Position numbers and translations under genes: made by a program. This document shows, in pieces, positions 56,425 to 64,000 of a stretch of DNA of 64,000 nt. The stretch spans positions 35,981 to 99,980 of the forward strand of contig NZ_JACIHE010000024.1 of NCBI RefSeq assembly GCF_014198245.1. The letters are read 5' to 3'. This stretch comes from Bradyrhizobium sp. cir1. GTDB taxonomy: Bacteria > Pseudomonadota > Alphaproteobacteria > Rhizobiales > Xanthobacteraceae. Numbering within the stretch: position 1 is the stretch's first letter; each line of letters begins with the position of its first letter. Below the pieces are notes generated by a model. That model did not search any database, was not told the origin of the DNA, and saw only the letters and a program-made list of their open reading frames with translations.

Positions 56425-57864
56425 ATGGCAAGCCTGACCATCCGCAAGCTCGACGATGCCGTCAAAACCTATTTGCGGCTGCGCTCGGCCAGGAACCGCA
56501 GGTCGGTCGAGGAAGAGGTCCGGGTCATCCTGCGGGAGCTGATCGAGGGCCGCGAGGAGCCGCTGACGCCGTTTTCGGCGCCCCCGGCTCCATCCACCGC
56601 CCCGACACCCCAGCGCACGGGCGCGCTTCCTGAGGCCAGCGTCACCCTGATCATCGGCGGCGGGATCGCGGCCTACAAGTCGCTCGACCTGATCCGGCGG
56701 CTGAAGGAGCGCCGCGTCGAGGTCCGCTGCGTGCTGACCAAGGCCGCGCAGCAATTCGTCACACCGTTGGCCGTGAGCGCGCTCTCGCACGAGCGCGTCT
56801 ACACCGACCTGTTCGACCCCCAGAGCGAGTTCGACGCCGGTCACATCCGCCTGGCGCGCGACTGCGACCTGATCGTGGTGGCGCCCGCGACTGCCGACCT
56901 GATGGCGAAGATGGCGAACGGCCATGCCGACGATCTCGCCAGCGCCATCCTGCTCGCGACCAACCGCAAGATCTTGCTGGCGCCGGCGATGAATCCGTTG
57001 ATGTGGAACAACGCAGCAACGCGGCGCAACCTCGCCCAGCTCCAGCGCGACGGCGTGGTGCTGATCGGGCCGAACTCCGGCGAGATGGCCGAAGCGGGCG
57101 AGGCCGGTGTCGGGCGCATGTCGGAAGCGATCGAGATCGCCAATGCTGCCGAGCGCCTGCTGCGGCCGCCGGTGCCGCGGCCGCTCGCCGGCAAGCGTGT
57201 GCTGATCACCGCCGGTCCGACGCACGAGCCGATCGATCCGGTGCGCTACATCGCCAACCGCTCCTCCGGCAAGCAGGGCTTTGCCATTGCCGCCGCCGCA
57301 CAGGCCGCAGGCGCCGAGGTGATCCTGGTGAGCGGCCCGGTCGATCTCGACGATCCCGCCGGCGTCACGGTGAAGCACGTGGAATCGGCACGGCAGATGC
57401 TGGAGCAGGTGCAGACGGCGCTACCCGCCGACATCGCGATCTTCGCCGCCGCGGTCGCCGACTGGCGCGTCGCCAACGAGGGCGAGCAGAAGCTGAAGAA
57501 GACCGAGGTCGGCATGCCGCCGCTTCAGCTGGTCGAGAACCCCGATATTCTCGCCACGATCTCGAAGCTGACCGACAAGCGCCCACCGCTGGTGATCGGC
57601 TTTGCCGCCGAGACCGAGCACCTCATCGACAACGCCAAGACCAAGCTGGCCCGCAAGGGCTGCGACTGGATCGTCGCCAACGACGTCTCGCCGGCCACCG
57701 GCGTGATGGGCGGCGACCGCAACACTGTTCATCTGATAAGCCGCAACGGCGGAGAGATTGCAGTTGATTCCTGGCCCGTGATGACCAAGGAACAGGTCGC
57801 CATCGAACTGGTCGCTCGCATCGCCAGAAGCGTGACCGACAAATCCCTGGAGCCGGCATCTTGA
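56425..57864 (+). CDS. coaBC: CoaBC with an N-terminal FitA-like ribbon-helix-helix domain
   Basis: Bifunctional phosphopantothenoylcysteine synthetase/decarboxylase in coenzyme A synthesis. Residues 1-45 (MASLTIRKLDDAVKTYLRLR, then SVEEEVRVILRELIEG) resemble FitA-type RHH antitoxins. A Pro-rich linker (about 46-72) leads to CoaC, with GGIAAYKS, SHERV (catalytic His) and PAMNPLMW. CoaB follows from about 255, with AAVADWRV and the KxKK-type KLKK. Length is 479 aa against about 400 for most CoaBC. ATG56425 has GGAGG 6 nt upstream, so the fused start is well supported; GTG56410 is an alternative. Two inverted repeats lie just upstream. Confidence 0.93.
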   Translation: MASLTIRKLDDAVKTYLRLRSARNRRSVEEEVRVILRELIEGREEPLTPFSAPPAPSTAPTPQRTGALPEASVTLIIGGGIAAYKSLDLIRRLKERRVEVRCVLTKAAQQFVTPLAVSALSHERVYTDLFDPQSEFDAGHIRLARDCDLIVVAPATADLMAKMANGHADDLASAILLATNRKILLAPAMNPLMWNNAATRRNLAQLQRDGVVLIGPNSGEMAEAGEAGVGRMSEAIEIANAAERLLRPPVPRPLAGKRVLITAGPTHEPIDPVRYIANRSSGKQGFAIAAAAQAAGAEVILVSGPVDLDDPAGVTVKHVESARQMLEQVQTALPADIAIFAAAVADWRVANEGEQKLKKTEVGMPPLQLVENPDILATISKLTDKRPPLVIGFAAETEHLIDNAKTKLARKGCDWIVANDVSPATGVMGGDRNTVHLISRNGGEIAVDSWPVMTKEQVAIELVARIARSVTDKSLEPAS

Positions 57865-58319
57865 GCACGAAGGTCACCGTCGAACTGCAACGCCTCGCCC
57901 ATGCCGAAGGCCTGCCGCTGCCGGCCTATCAGACCGCGGAAGCCGCCGGCCTCGACCTCATGGCCGCGGTGCCGGAGGCCGAGCCGATGACGCTCGCCCC
58001 TGGCCAATATGCGCTGGTGCCGACGGGGCTCGCGATCGCCTTGCCGCCGGGGTACGAGGCCCAGGTGCGGCCGCGTTCGGGTCTTGCCGCCAAGCACGGC
58101 ATTACCGTGCTGAACTCGCCCGGAACCATCGACGCCGACTACCGCGGCGAGATCAAGGTGATCCTGATCAACCACGGCGCCGCGCCGTTCGCGATCAAGC
58201 GCGGCGAGCGGATCGCACAGATGGTGATCGCGCCCGTGGTGCAGGCCGCGCTGGTTCCGGTGGCGACCTTGTCCGCGACCGACCGCGGCGCCGGCGGCTT
58301 CGGCTCCACCGGCCGCTAA
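57861..58319 (+). CDS. dut: Deoxyuridine 5'-triphosphate nucleotidohydrolase
   Basis: Trimeric dUTPase producing dUMP and keeping uracil out of DNA. Motifs I-V are visible: AGLDLMA, PRSGLA, GTIDADYRGE, RIAQMVIAPV and GAGGFGSTG. Length is 152 aa. The TTG start overlaps the coaBC stop (TTGA). The coaBC-dut order is conserved in many proteobacteria. Confidence 0.96.
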   Translation: MSTKVTVELQRLAHAEGLPLPAYQTAEAAGLDLMAAVPEAEPMTLAPGQYALVPTGLAIALPPGYEAQVRPRSGLAAKHGITVLNSPGTIDADYRGEIKVILINHGAAPFAIKRGERIAQMVIAPVVQAALVPVATLSATDRGAGGFGSTGR

Positions 58320-58510
58320 CGCACGGCAATCCCAGCCGAATCACCCGAAGAATTACGTGCACCGGGAACTGCGCGGCCGGCATTTTTTTGGGGCCGCGAT
58401 TGCGTTCACGATCTGGACTCTTACCGGTGGAGTCGCGGTGGGGGTATTGTCTTTTGATTCGCGTGCGGCGGGGGTCGCCGCGCGTAAATCCGTGCGGTCT
58501 TGGGGCAACT

Positions 58511-61015
58511 ATGTCAGGCGTGATCGTGTCGATGCGTCGGACGCTGTTGTCGTGCACATCGTTGGCGCGCAACAGCTTGTTGGGAGGCGCTCTCGCAGCG
58601 CTGATGCCGGCTGCGCCCGCTGAGGCCGCCGACCTCGTCGACACGCTCTCCATATTGCTGGACTTCAACCGGCAGGAGCTCGCGGTGCTCGCTACCGCGC
58701 TGGCCCTGCTCGGCTTTTCGGTCATGGCCGCGATCCTGCTGATGCGGACACGGGTGCGCACGGCGACGAACGAGGCACAGCTGCGCGCGCGGATCGGGGA
58801 GCTGCAGCTGCAGGCCGACCGCTTCGGTGCGCTGCTGTTCGCCGAACCGCAGATCCTGATCTCCTGGCCGGCCGGCGACAATCGCGCGCAGATCTCCGGC
58901 GACATCTCGATGGTGCTGCCGCGCGATTCCTCGCCGCAGCGCGTGCTGGCGTTCGGAACCTGGCTGCCGCCGGAACCCGCGCTGCAGATGGACCACGCCG
59001 TCGACGCGCTGCGCGACCGCGGCGACGGGTTCCAGCTGACGCTGACCACCGCACATGGCCATACGCTGGAAGCCATCGGCCGCGCCATCGGCGGCCAGGC
59101 CATTGTCCGGATTCGCGAACTCTCAGGCCTGCGGCGCGATCTGGCCGAGACCAATCTGCGTTACAAGGCGCTCTTGGACGAGACCGAGATGCTGCGCGGC
59201 TTCGCGGCCGCGGCACCGTGGCCGATCTGGGCCAAGGGCGAGAACGGCGCGCTCACCTACGCCAATCCGGCCTATGTCCGCGCCACCGAGGCGACCAGCA
59301 TCACCGATGCGCATGAGCGCAAGCTCGAGCTGCTGGACAGCGCCGACCGCACCGCGTTGGAGCGCGGACTGAAGGACGCGGCCAATTTCACCTCGCGGCT
59401 GCCGATCGTGATCGGCGGCGAACGGCGCATGTACGACGTCCGCGCCGTCAATGTCGGCAGCGGCAGCGTCGGCGTCGCCATCGATGCCAGCGAGGCGGAT
59501 GCGCTGAGCTCGGCGCTGGTGCGGATGGCGGAGGCGCATCGCCGCACGCTCGACCAGCTCTCCTCCGGCGTCGCCGTGTTCGACGGCCATCGCCGCCTCG
59601 CCTTCTACAACGATTCCTACCGCCGCCTGTGGGACCTCGACCGCACCTTCCTCGACGCCAACCCTGACGATTCCAGCGTGCTCGATCAGCTCCGCGCCGC
59701 GCGCAAGCTGCCGGAGCAGCCGGATTTCCGCGCCTGGAAAGCCAAGCTGCACGAAGCCTATCGCGCGGTCGAGACCGCCAAGGACACCTGGTATCTGCCC
59801 GACGGCCGCGCGCTCTCCGTCGTCACCACGCCGAACCCGGAAGGCGGCGTCACCTATCTGTTCGACGACGTCACCGAGAGCCTCGAGCTGGCCCGCCGTT
59901 TCGACGGCATGATCCGGGTCCAGCGCGAGACGCTGGACAGTCTTGCCGAGGGCGTCGCCGTGTTCGGCAGCAATGGCAAGGCACAGCTGTTCAACCCGGC
60001 CTTCGTGCGGATGTGGAAGCTGTCGAGCGATGCCATGCGCGACGAGCCGCACATCCAGACCGTCGAAGGCTGGTGCCATCAGCTGTTCGACGACCCGCAA
60101 GTCTGGCGGCAGATTCGCGAGGCCATCACCTCGATCGAGAACCGCGCCGACGTGCCGCTGAAGCTGGAGCGCAAGGACGGCAGCGTGCTCGACGGCATGA
60201 TCCGCCCGCTGCATGACGGCGCGACCATGCTGACGTTCCAGGACATCACCGACACCGAGAACGTCGAGCGCGCGCTGCGCGAGCGCAACGAGGCGCTGGA
60301 GGCCGCCGACCAGATGAAGGTGGATTTCGTCCACCACGTCTCCTATGAGCTGCGCTCGCCGCTCACCACCATCATCGGCTTCGCGCATTTCCTCAGCGAC
60401 CCCTCGACCGGGCCGCTGACGCCGAAGCAGGCGGAATATCTCGACTACGTCACCAAATCGACCAACGCGCTGCTGGCGCTCACCAACAACATCCTCGATC
60501 TCGCCACCATCGACGCCGGCGCGATGAAGCTGGAACTCGGGCCCGTCGACGTCAGCAAGACCATCGAGCTCGCCGCCGAGGGCATCCAGGACCGCCTCGC
60601 CACCGACCGCATCCGCCTCAAGGTCGAGATCGCGCCCGATGTCGGCAGCTTCATCGGCGACGAGAAGCGCGTGGTGCAGGTGCTCTATAACCTCCTCGCC
60701 AATGCCGTCGGGTTTTCTCCACAGGATTCCACCGTCGGCATCAGCGCACGCCGCACAGATCGCAGCGTGGTCTTCACTGTGACAGATTCCGGGCCTGGAA
60801 TACCTGCCGACATGAAGGACAAGGTGTTCAACTGGTTCGAAAGCCGCTCGCAGGGCTCGCGTCACCGCGGCGCCGGGCTCGGCCTGTCGCTGGTGCGCTC
60901 CTTCGTCGAGCTGCATGGCGGCAAGGTTCGGGTGGATTCGATCGTCGGCCGGGGCACGGTCGTGATCTGCGACTTCCCGACCGACCAGGCGGCGCATCGC
61001 GACGCCGCCGAATGA
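58511..61015 (+). CDS. divL: DivL-type pseudohistidine kinase (PAS domains, Tyr in place of phospho-His)
   Basis: Cell-cycle sensor protein. An N-terminal membrane helix lies at about 60-80 (LAVLATALALLGFSVMAAIL). Several PAS-like segments follow. The H-box reads VSYELRSPLT, with Tyr612 where histidine kinases have His (SHELRTPL), the hallmark of Caulobacter DivL. The ATPase part is intact: NLLANAV, DSGPGIP, GAGLGLSL. In Caulobacter DivL acts on CckA-CtrA with DivK. Length is 834 aa from ATG58511. Its stop overlaps the tsaE-fused gene; divL beside tsaE fits my recollection of Caulobacter. Confidence 0.9.
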   Translation: MSGVIVSMRRTLLSCTSLARNSLLGGALAALMPAAPAEAADLVDTLSILLDFNRQELAVLATALALLGFSVMAAILLMRTRVRTATNEAQLRARIGELQLQADRFGALLFAEPQILISWPAGDNRAQISGDISMVLPRDSSPQRVLAFGTWLPPEPALQMDHAVDALRDRGDGFQLTLTTAHGHTLEAIGRAIGGQAIVRIRELSGLRRDLAETNLRYKALLDETEMLRGFAAAAPWPIWAKGENGALTYANPAYVRATEATSITDAHERKLELLDSADRTALERGLKDAANFTSRLPIVIGGERRMYDVRAVNVGSGSVGVAIDASEADALSSALVRMAEAHRRTLDQLSSGVAVFDGHRRLAFYNDSYRRLWDLDRTFLDANPDDSSVLDQLRAARKLPEQPDFRAWKAKLHEAYRAVETAKDTWYLPDGRALSVVTTPNPEGGVTYLFDDVTESLELARRFDGMIRVQRETLDSLAEGVAVFGSNGKAQLFNPAFVRMWKLSSDAMRDEPHIQTVEGWCHQLFDDPQVWRQIREAITSIENRADVPLKLERKDGSVLDGMIRPLHDGATMLTFQDITDTENVERALRERNEALEAADQMKVDFVHHVSYELRSPLTTIIGFAHFLSDPSTGPLTPKQAEYLDYVTKSTNALLALTNNILDLATIDAGAMKLELGPVDVSKTIELAAEGIQDRLATDRIRLKVEIAPDVGSFIGDEKRVVQVLYNLLANAVGFSPQDSTVGISARRTDRSVVFTVTDSGPGIPADMKDKVFNWFESRSQGSRHRGAGLGLSLVRSFVELHGGKVRVDSIVGRGTVVICDFPTDQAAHRDAAE

Positions 61016-62544
61016 CAGCGCCCACCACATTCTCCGTCGCGCTTCACAACGAGACGGCCACCGCGCAACTGATGGCCGACCTCGCCCTGCTGATCGGACC
61101 GGGCGACGTCATCACCCTCACCGGCGATCTCGGCGCCGGCAAGACCGCAGCCGCCCGCGCGCTGATCCGCTACCTCGCCGGCGACGAAGAGCTGGAAGTG
61201 CCGAGCCCGACCTTCACGCTGGTGCAGGGCTACGAGCTGCCGCCCTTCGCGGTGATGCATGCCGATCTCTACCGCGTCGAGGACGAGAGCGAGCTCGAGG
61301 AGATCGGGCTGTCGCCCCTGCCGGACGCAACGCTGGTGCTGATAGAATGGCCGGAGCGCGCGCCGTCGGCCATGCCCGCGGATCGCATCGACATCGCACT
61401 GACGCATCGGCCGGCGCTGGGCTCGAACGCGCGCGCCGTCGAGATCACCGGTTACGGCAAGGGCGCAGCGCAGGTCGCGCGGCTACAGGCACTGAGGGAA
61501 TTTCTCGACGCGTCCGGCTACATCGACGCGACGCGACGGCGCATGAACGGCGACGCCTCGACCCGCTCTTATGCGCGACTGATCCGTGACGACGAGATCG
61601 TCATCCTCATGAACTTCCCGCAGCGGCCCGACGGCGCGGCTCTCTACAACGGGAAGTCCTACAGCGCCGCGGTGCATCTCGCCGAGAACGTGAGGCCGTT
61701 CGTCGCCATCGACGAGGGCCTGCGCGCGCAGGGAATCTCCGCACCGGCAATCCACCATTTCGATCTCGACCACGGCTTCCTGATCAGCGAAGACTTCGGC
61801 AGCGAGGGCGTGATCGAGGGCGATCCGCCGCGCCCGATCGCCGAGCGCTACGAGGCTGCGACCGACGTGCTGGCGATGCTGCATGGCAAGGCGCTGCCGG
61901 AGACGCTGCCGCTGGACGGGCAGACCTACGATATTCCGGTCTTCGACATCGAAGCGATGCTGATCGAAATCGGATTGATGCCGGAATGGTACCTACCCGA
62001 TCGCAACGCGCCGCTGAGCGATGCGAAGCGCGCGGAATTTTTCGCGATGTGGCGCAAGCTGCTGACGACGCCGCTGACCACGCCGAGAACCTGGATCATC
62101 CGCGACTATCACTCACCCAACCTGATCTGGCTCGGGGAGCGCAGCGGCATCGAGCGCGTCGGCGTGATCGACTTCCAGGACGCCGTGCTCGGGCCGCAAT
62201 CCTACGACGTGGTGTCGCTGCTTCAGGACGCCCGCATCGACGTGCCCGAGAACACCGAGCTGACGCTGCTGTCGCGCTACATCAAGGCGCGGCGCGCCGA
62301 CGATGCGAGCTTCGATGCGGCCGGCTTTGCCGAGCTCTACGCCATCATGTCGGCGCAGCGGAACACGCGTCTGCTCGGCACCTTCGCCCGTCTCAACCGC
62401 CGCGACGGCAAGCCGCATTATCTGCGCCACCAGCCGCGGATCTGGACCTACCTCCAGCGCTCGCTGGCGCATCCCGCGCTCGGCCATCTGCGCGACTGGT
62501 ATCTCGCCAACGTGCCGCCACCCCAAAGCCCGCCACAAGCCTGA
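61012..62544 (+). CDS. tsaE: TsaE fused to an AmgK-like sugar phosphotransferase
   Basis: Two enzymes in one 510-aa chain. Residues 1-155 are TsaE, the t6A-complex ATPase, with Walker A GDLGAGKTAAARAL and then SPTFTLVQGY. From about 165 the protein is an aminoglycoside phosphotransferase-fold kinase with FPQRPDGAA, the catalytic segment RDYHSPNLIW and the metal-site VIDFQDAV. In Pseudomonas the related AmgK phosphorylates MurNAc and GlcNAc at the anomeric position, in series with MurU. A MurU-like gene is the next but one here. The start overlaps divL by 4 bp. Confidence 0.9.
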   Translation: MTAPTTFSVALHNETATAQLMADLALLIGPGDVITLTGDLGAGKTAAARALIRYLAGDEELEVPSPTFTLVQGYELPPFAVMHADLYRVEDESELEEIGLSPLPDATLVLIEWPERAPSAMPADRIDIALTHRPALGSNARAVEITGYGKGAAQVARLQALREFLDASGYIDATRRRMNGDASTRSYARLIRDDEIVILMNFPQRPDGAALYNGKSYSAAVHLAENVRPFVAIDEGLRAQGISAPAIHHFDLDHGFLISEDFGSEGVIEGDPPRPIAERYEAATDVLAMLHGKALPETLPLDGQTYDIPVFDIEAMLIEIGLMPEWYLPDRNAPLSDAKRAEFFAMWRKLLTTPLTTPRTWIIRDYHSPNLIWLGERSGIERVGVIDFQDAVLGPQSYDVVSLLQDARIDVPENTELTLLSRYIKARRADDASFDAAGFAELYAIMSAQRNTRLLGTFARLNRRDGKPHYLRHQPRIWTYLQRSLAHPALGHLRDWYLANVPPPQSPPQA

Positions 62545-62631
62545 TTCGGGCCCGATTTACCGGCTGTTAGCCAAGACGTCGCTATTCTGGCGGCGAGACA
62601 GCCGGATAAAGACGGGGCTGGAGCGGGGTAG

Positions 62632-62949
62632 ATGGCGGTAAAGACGGACCAGCGCGGCAACAGCCGGGTTGTTTTCGAGCGCGGGATACCGGCCCAGATG
62701 ATGGGAATCGACGGCACGTGGCGGCGCGACTGCACCATGGAGGACGTCTCCGAGAGCGGCGCCAAGCTGACCATCGACGGTTCGGTCGAAGGCCTGCATC
62801 TGAAGGAATTCTTTCTTCTACTGTCGTCCACGGGACTTGCGTACCGGCGCTGTGAACTGGCCTGGGTCAATGGCGACCAGATCGGCGTCAATTTCCTCAA
62901 GGTCGGCGACAAGAAGAAAAAGGCGCGTTCCACCGGTGTTGGGGCGTAA
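62632..62949 (+). CDS. PilZ-domain protein
   Basis: A 105-aa stand-alone PilZ domain, the common c-di-GMP-binding fold. The RxxxR motif is RGNSR and the DxSxxG motif is DVSESG. The remainder fits one domain plus a Lys-rich tail (DKKKKARS). It lies between the AmgK-like and MurU-like genes on the same strand. Whether c-di-GMP binds and what it controls is not shown. Confidence 0.85.
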   Translation: MAVKTDQRGNSRVVFERGIPAQMMGIDGTWRRDCTMEDVSESGAKLTIDGSVEGLHLKEFFLLLSSTGLAYRRCELAWVNGDQIGVNFLKVGDKKKKARSTGVGA

Positions 62950-63091
62950 CGGCAACACCCGTCGTACAACCGTCACGGCGGGTGGTTAAGGCGGTTGAGT
63001 CGCGGTGCGGCTGATGAAGTCCCGTGCTAGGATTTGCTGCAAACGCGAAACCAGTTAAGTCCGAGACAGAAGAGTTCTGAGAAGGCAAAGG

Positions 63092-63814
63092 ATGTCCGTC
63101 AAGCCGACCAAAGCCATGGTGCTCGCCGCAGGGTTCGGCCTGCGCATGCGTCCGTTGACGGACAAGATGCCGAAGCCGATGGTGCCGGTGGCGGGCCAGC
63201 CGCTGCTCGACCACGTGCTCGACAAGCTCGGCCACGCTGGCGTGACCGAGGCGGTGGTCAACGTGCACTACCTGCCGGACCAGATCATCGATCACGTCGC
63301 ATCGCGCCAGCTTCCGCGCGTGATCATCTCGGACGAGCGCGACCAGGTGCTCGGCACCGGTGGCGGCGTGGTCAAGGCGCTGCCGCTGCTCGGCGACGCC
63401 CCGTTCTTCCACGTCAATTCCGACACGCTGTGGATCGACGGCGTGCGCTCCAATTTGACGCGGCTTGCCGAAAACTTCGATCCTGAACGCATGGACATCC
63501 TGCTGCTGATGGCGCCGACCGCGACCAGCATCGGCTATAGCGGCCGCGGCGATTACGGCATGCTGCCCGACGGCGCCTTGCGCAAGCGCAAGGAGAAAGA
63601 GGTCGTGCCGTTCGTCTATGCCGGCGCGGCGATCATGTCGCCGGCGATCTTCGCGGATGCGCCCAAGGGCGAGTTCTCGCTGACAAAGATGTTTGACCGC
63701 GCCAACGACCAGGAGCGGCTGTTCGGCCTGCGGCTCGACGGCGTCTGGATGCATGTCGGCACGCCCGATGCCGTGCACGCCGCGGAAGAGGCGTTTTTGG
63801 AGAGCGTGGCGTAG
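63092..63814 (+). CDS. murU: Nucleotidyltransferase, MurU-like
   Basis: Sugar-1-phosphate nucleotidyltransferase. The signature LAAGFGLRMRPLTDKMPKPM is at the N-terminus, and GTGGGVVKALPLLG follows; the Asp pair for metal lies in HVNSDTLWID. Length is 240 aa, the size of MurU, which makes UDP-MurNAc from MurNAc-1-phosphate in Pseudomonas. With the AmgK-like kinase two genes upstream this points to MurNAc recycling. Other sugar nucleotidylyltransferases remain possible. Confidence 0.83.
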   Translation: MSVKPTKAMVLAAGFGLRMRPLTDKMPKPMVPVAGQPLLDHVLDKLGHAGVTEAVVNVHYLPDQIIDHVASRQLPRVIISDERDQVLGTGGGVVKALPLLGDAPFFHVNSDTLWIDGVRSNLTRLAENFDPERMDILLLMAPTATSIGYSGRGDYGMLPDGALRKRKEKEVVPFVYAGAAIMSPAIFADAPKGEFSLTKMFDRANDQERLFGLRLDGVWMHVGTPDAVHAAEEAFLESVA

Positions 63815-63835
63815 GCCAGCTTTGAAGACGGTGCC

Positions 63836-63924
63836 GTAGGGTGGGCAAAGGCGCCCTTGCGCCATGCCCACCATCTCTCTATCGCAAAAATGCGTGGGCA
63901 CGTTTCGCTTTGCCCACCCTGTAC
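63836..63924. repeat. Palindromic repeat GTAGGGTGGGCAAAG
   Basis: GTAGGGTGGGCAAAG (63836-63850) and CTTTGCCCACCCTGTAC (63908-63924) are near-perfect inverted copies. GCGCC/GGCGC and ATGCCCAC/GTGGGCA lie inside. It is downstream of murU near the window edge. Confidence 0.75.
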
Positions 63925-63989
63925 CCTTGTGGGTTCGTGGCGGCCTCGGATGTAGACTGGCCGTCCGGGCCGATCCGCCGGGAGCAGCC

Positions 63990-64000
63990 TTGTCCACCAG
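63990..64000 (+). CDS. Possible 5' end of the next gene (partial)
   Basis: TTG63990 has GGAG 6 nt upstream and would begin Met-Ser-Thr before the window ends. In related alphaproteobacteria the murU-like gene is often followed by addB, so addB is a guess from position. Only three codons are seen; this is not support for a function. Confidence 0.25.

Overview
The window is a contiguous piece of a high-GC alphaproteobacterial chromosome, most likely Bradyrhizobium or a close relative in the Nitrobacteraceae. The main evidence is an Irr protein with the heme regulatory motif GCPWHD at residues 28-33 and HHH at 117-119, placed beside fabA-fabB-fabI. Supporting evidence is a Fur without CxxC pairs, a DivL pseudokinase, and many dispersed palindromic repeats of the kind common in this group. 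There is no prophage, IS element, CRISPR array, rRNA or tRNA, and composition is even, so this reads as core chromosome.

Layout. 1-10.7 kb: a SulP-STAS-cNMP transporter, a succinate-semialdehyde dehydrogenase, a serine hydrolase, a PfkB kinase, murJ, trpS and a universal stress protein. 10.8-22.5 kb: a dense plus-strand run of nfu, tsaB, rimI, fur, a HAD hydrolase, miaB, phoH, ybeY, corC, lnt, an XRE regulator, an M20 peptidase and trmB, covering tRNA and ribosome maturation, metal regulation and lipoprotein acylation. 24-34.5 kb: the nusA-infB translation superoperon rimP-nusA-ylxR-infB-rbfA-truB-rpsO-pnp, with terminator-like leaders before rimP and before pnp. 34.6-38.3 kb: katG and oxyR divergent, then an acetyltransferase. 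39-43.5 kb: a GST, then fabI-fabB-fabA facing irr across a 350-bp regulatory region. 43.5-52.8 kb: mixed single genes (SH3 protein, hydroxyacid dehydrogenase, LysR/aldo-keto reductase pair, MoeB-like enzyme, degenerate trypsin-like protein, gamma-glutamyltransferase, orphan ParA). 53-64 kb: mutM divergent from ubiE-ubiB-coaBC-dut-divL-tsaE/amgK-pilZ-murU.

The most unusual item is coaBC. It carries an in-frame N-terminal ribbon-helix-helix domain resembling the FitA antitoxin. Two perfect inverted repeats lie within 61 bp of its start codon, and one has TGATA/TATCA cores like the FitA half-site. This suggests a coenzyme A biosynthetic enzyme that may bind and regulate its own promoter. The last operon also joins cell-cycle control (DivL with Tyr in place of the phospho-accepting His), tRNA t6A synthesis (TsaE), a fused AmgK-like sugar kinase, a PilZ protein and a MurU-like nucleotidyltransferase. 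The two sugar enzymes would form a cell-wall recycling shunt.

Dispersed palindromic repeats of at least seven sequence families fill most intergenic gaps. All domain and family calls come from reading the sequence and recalling families; no search was run.
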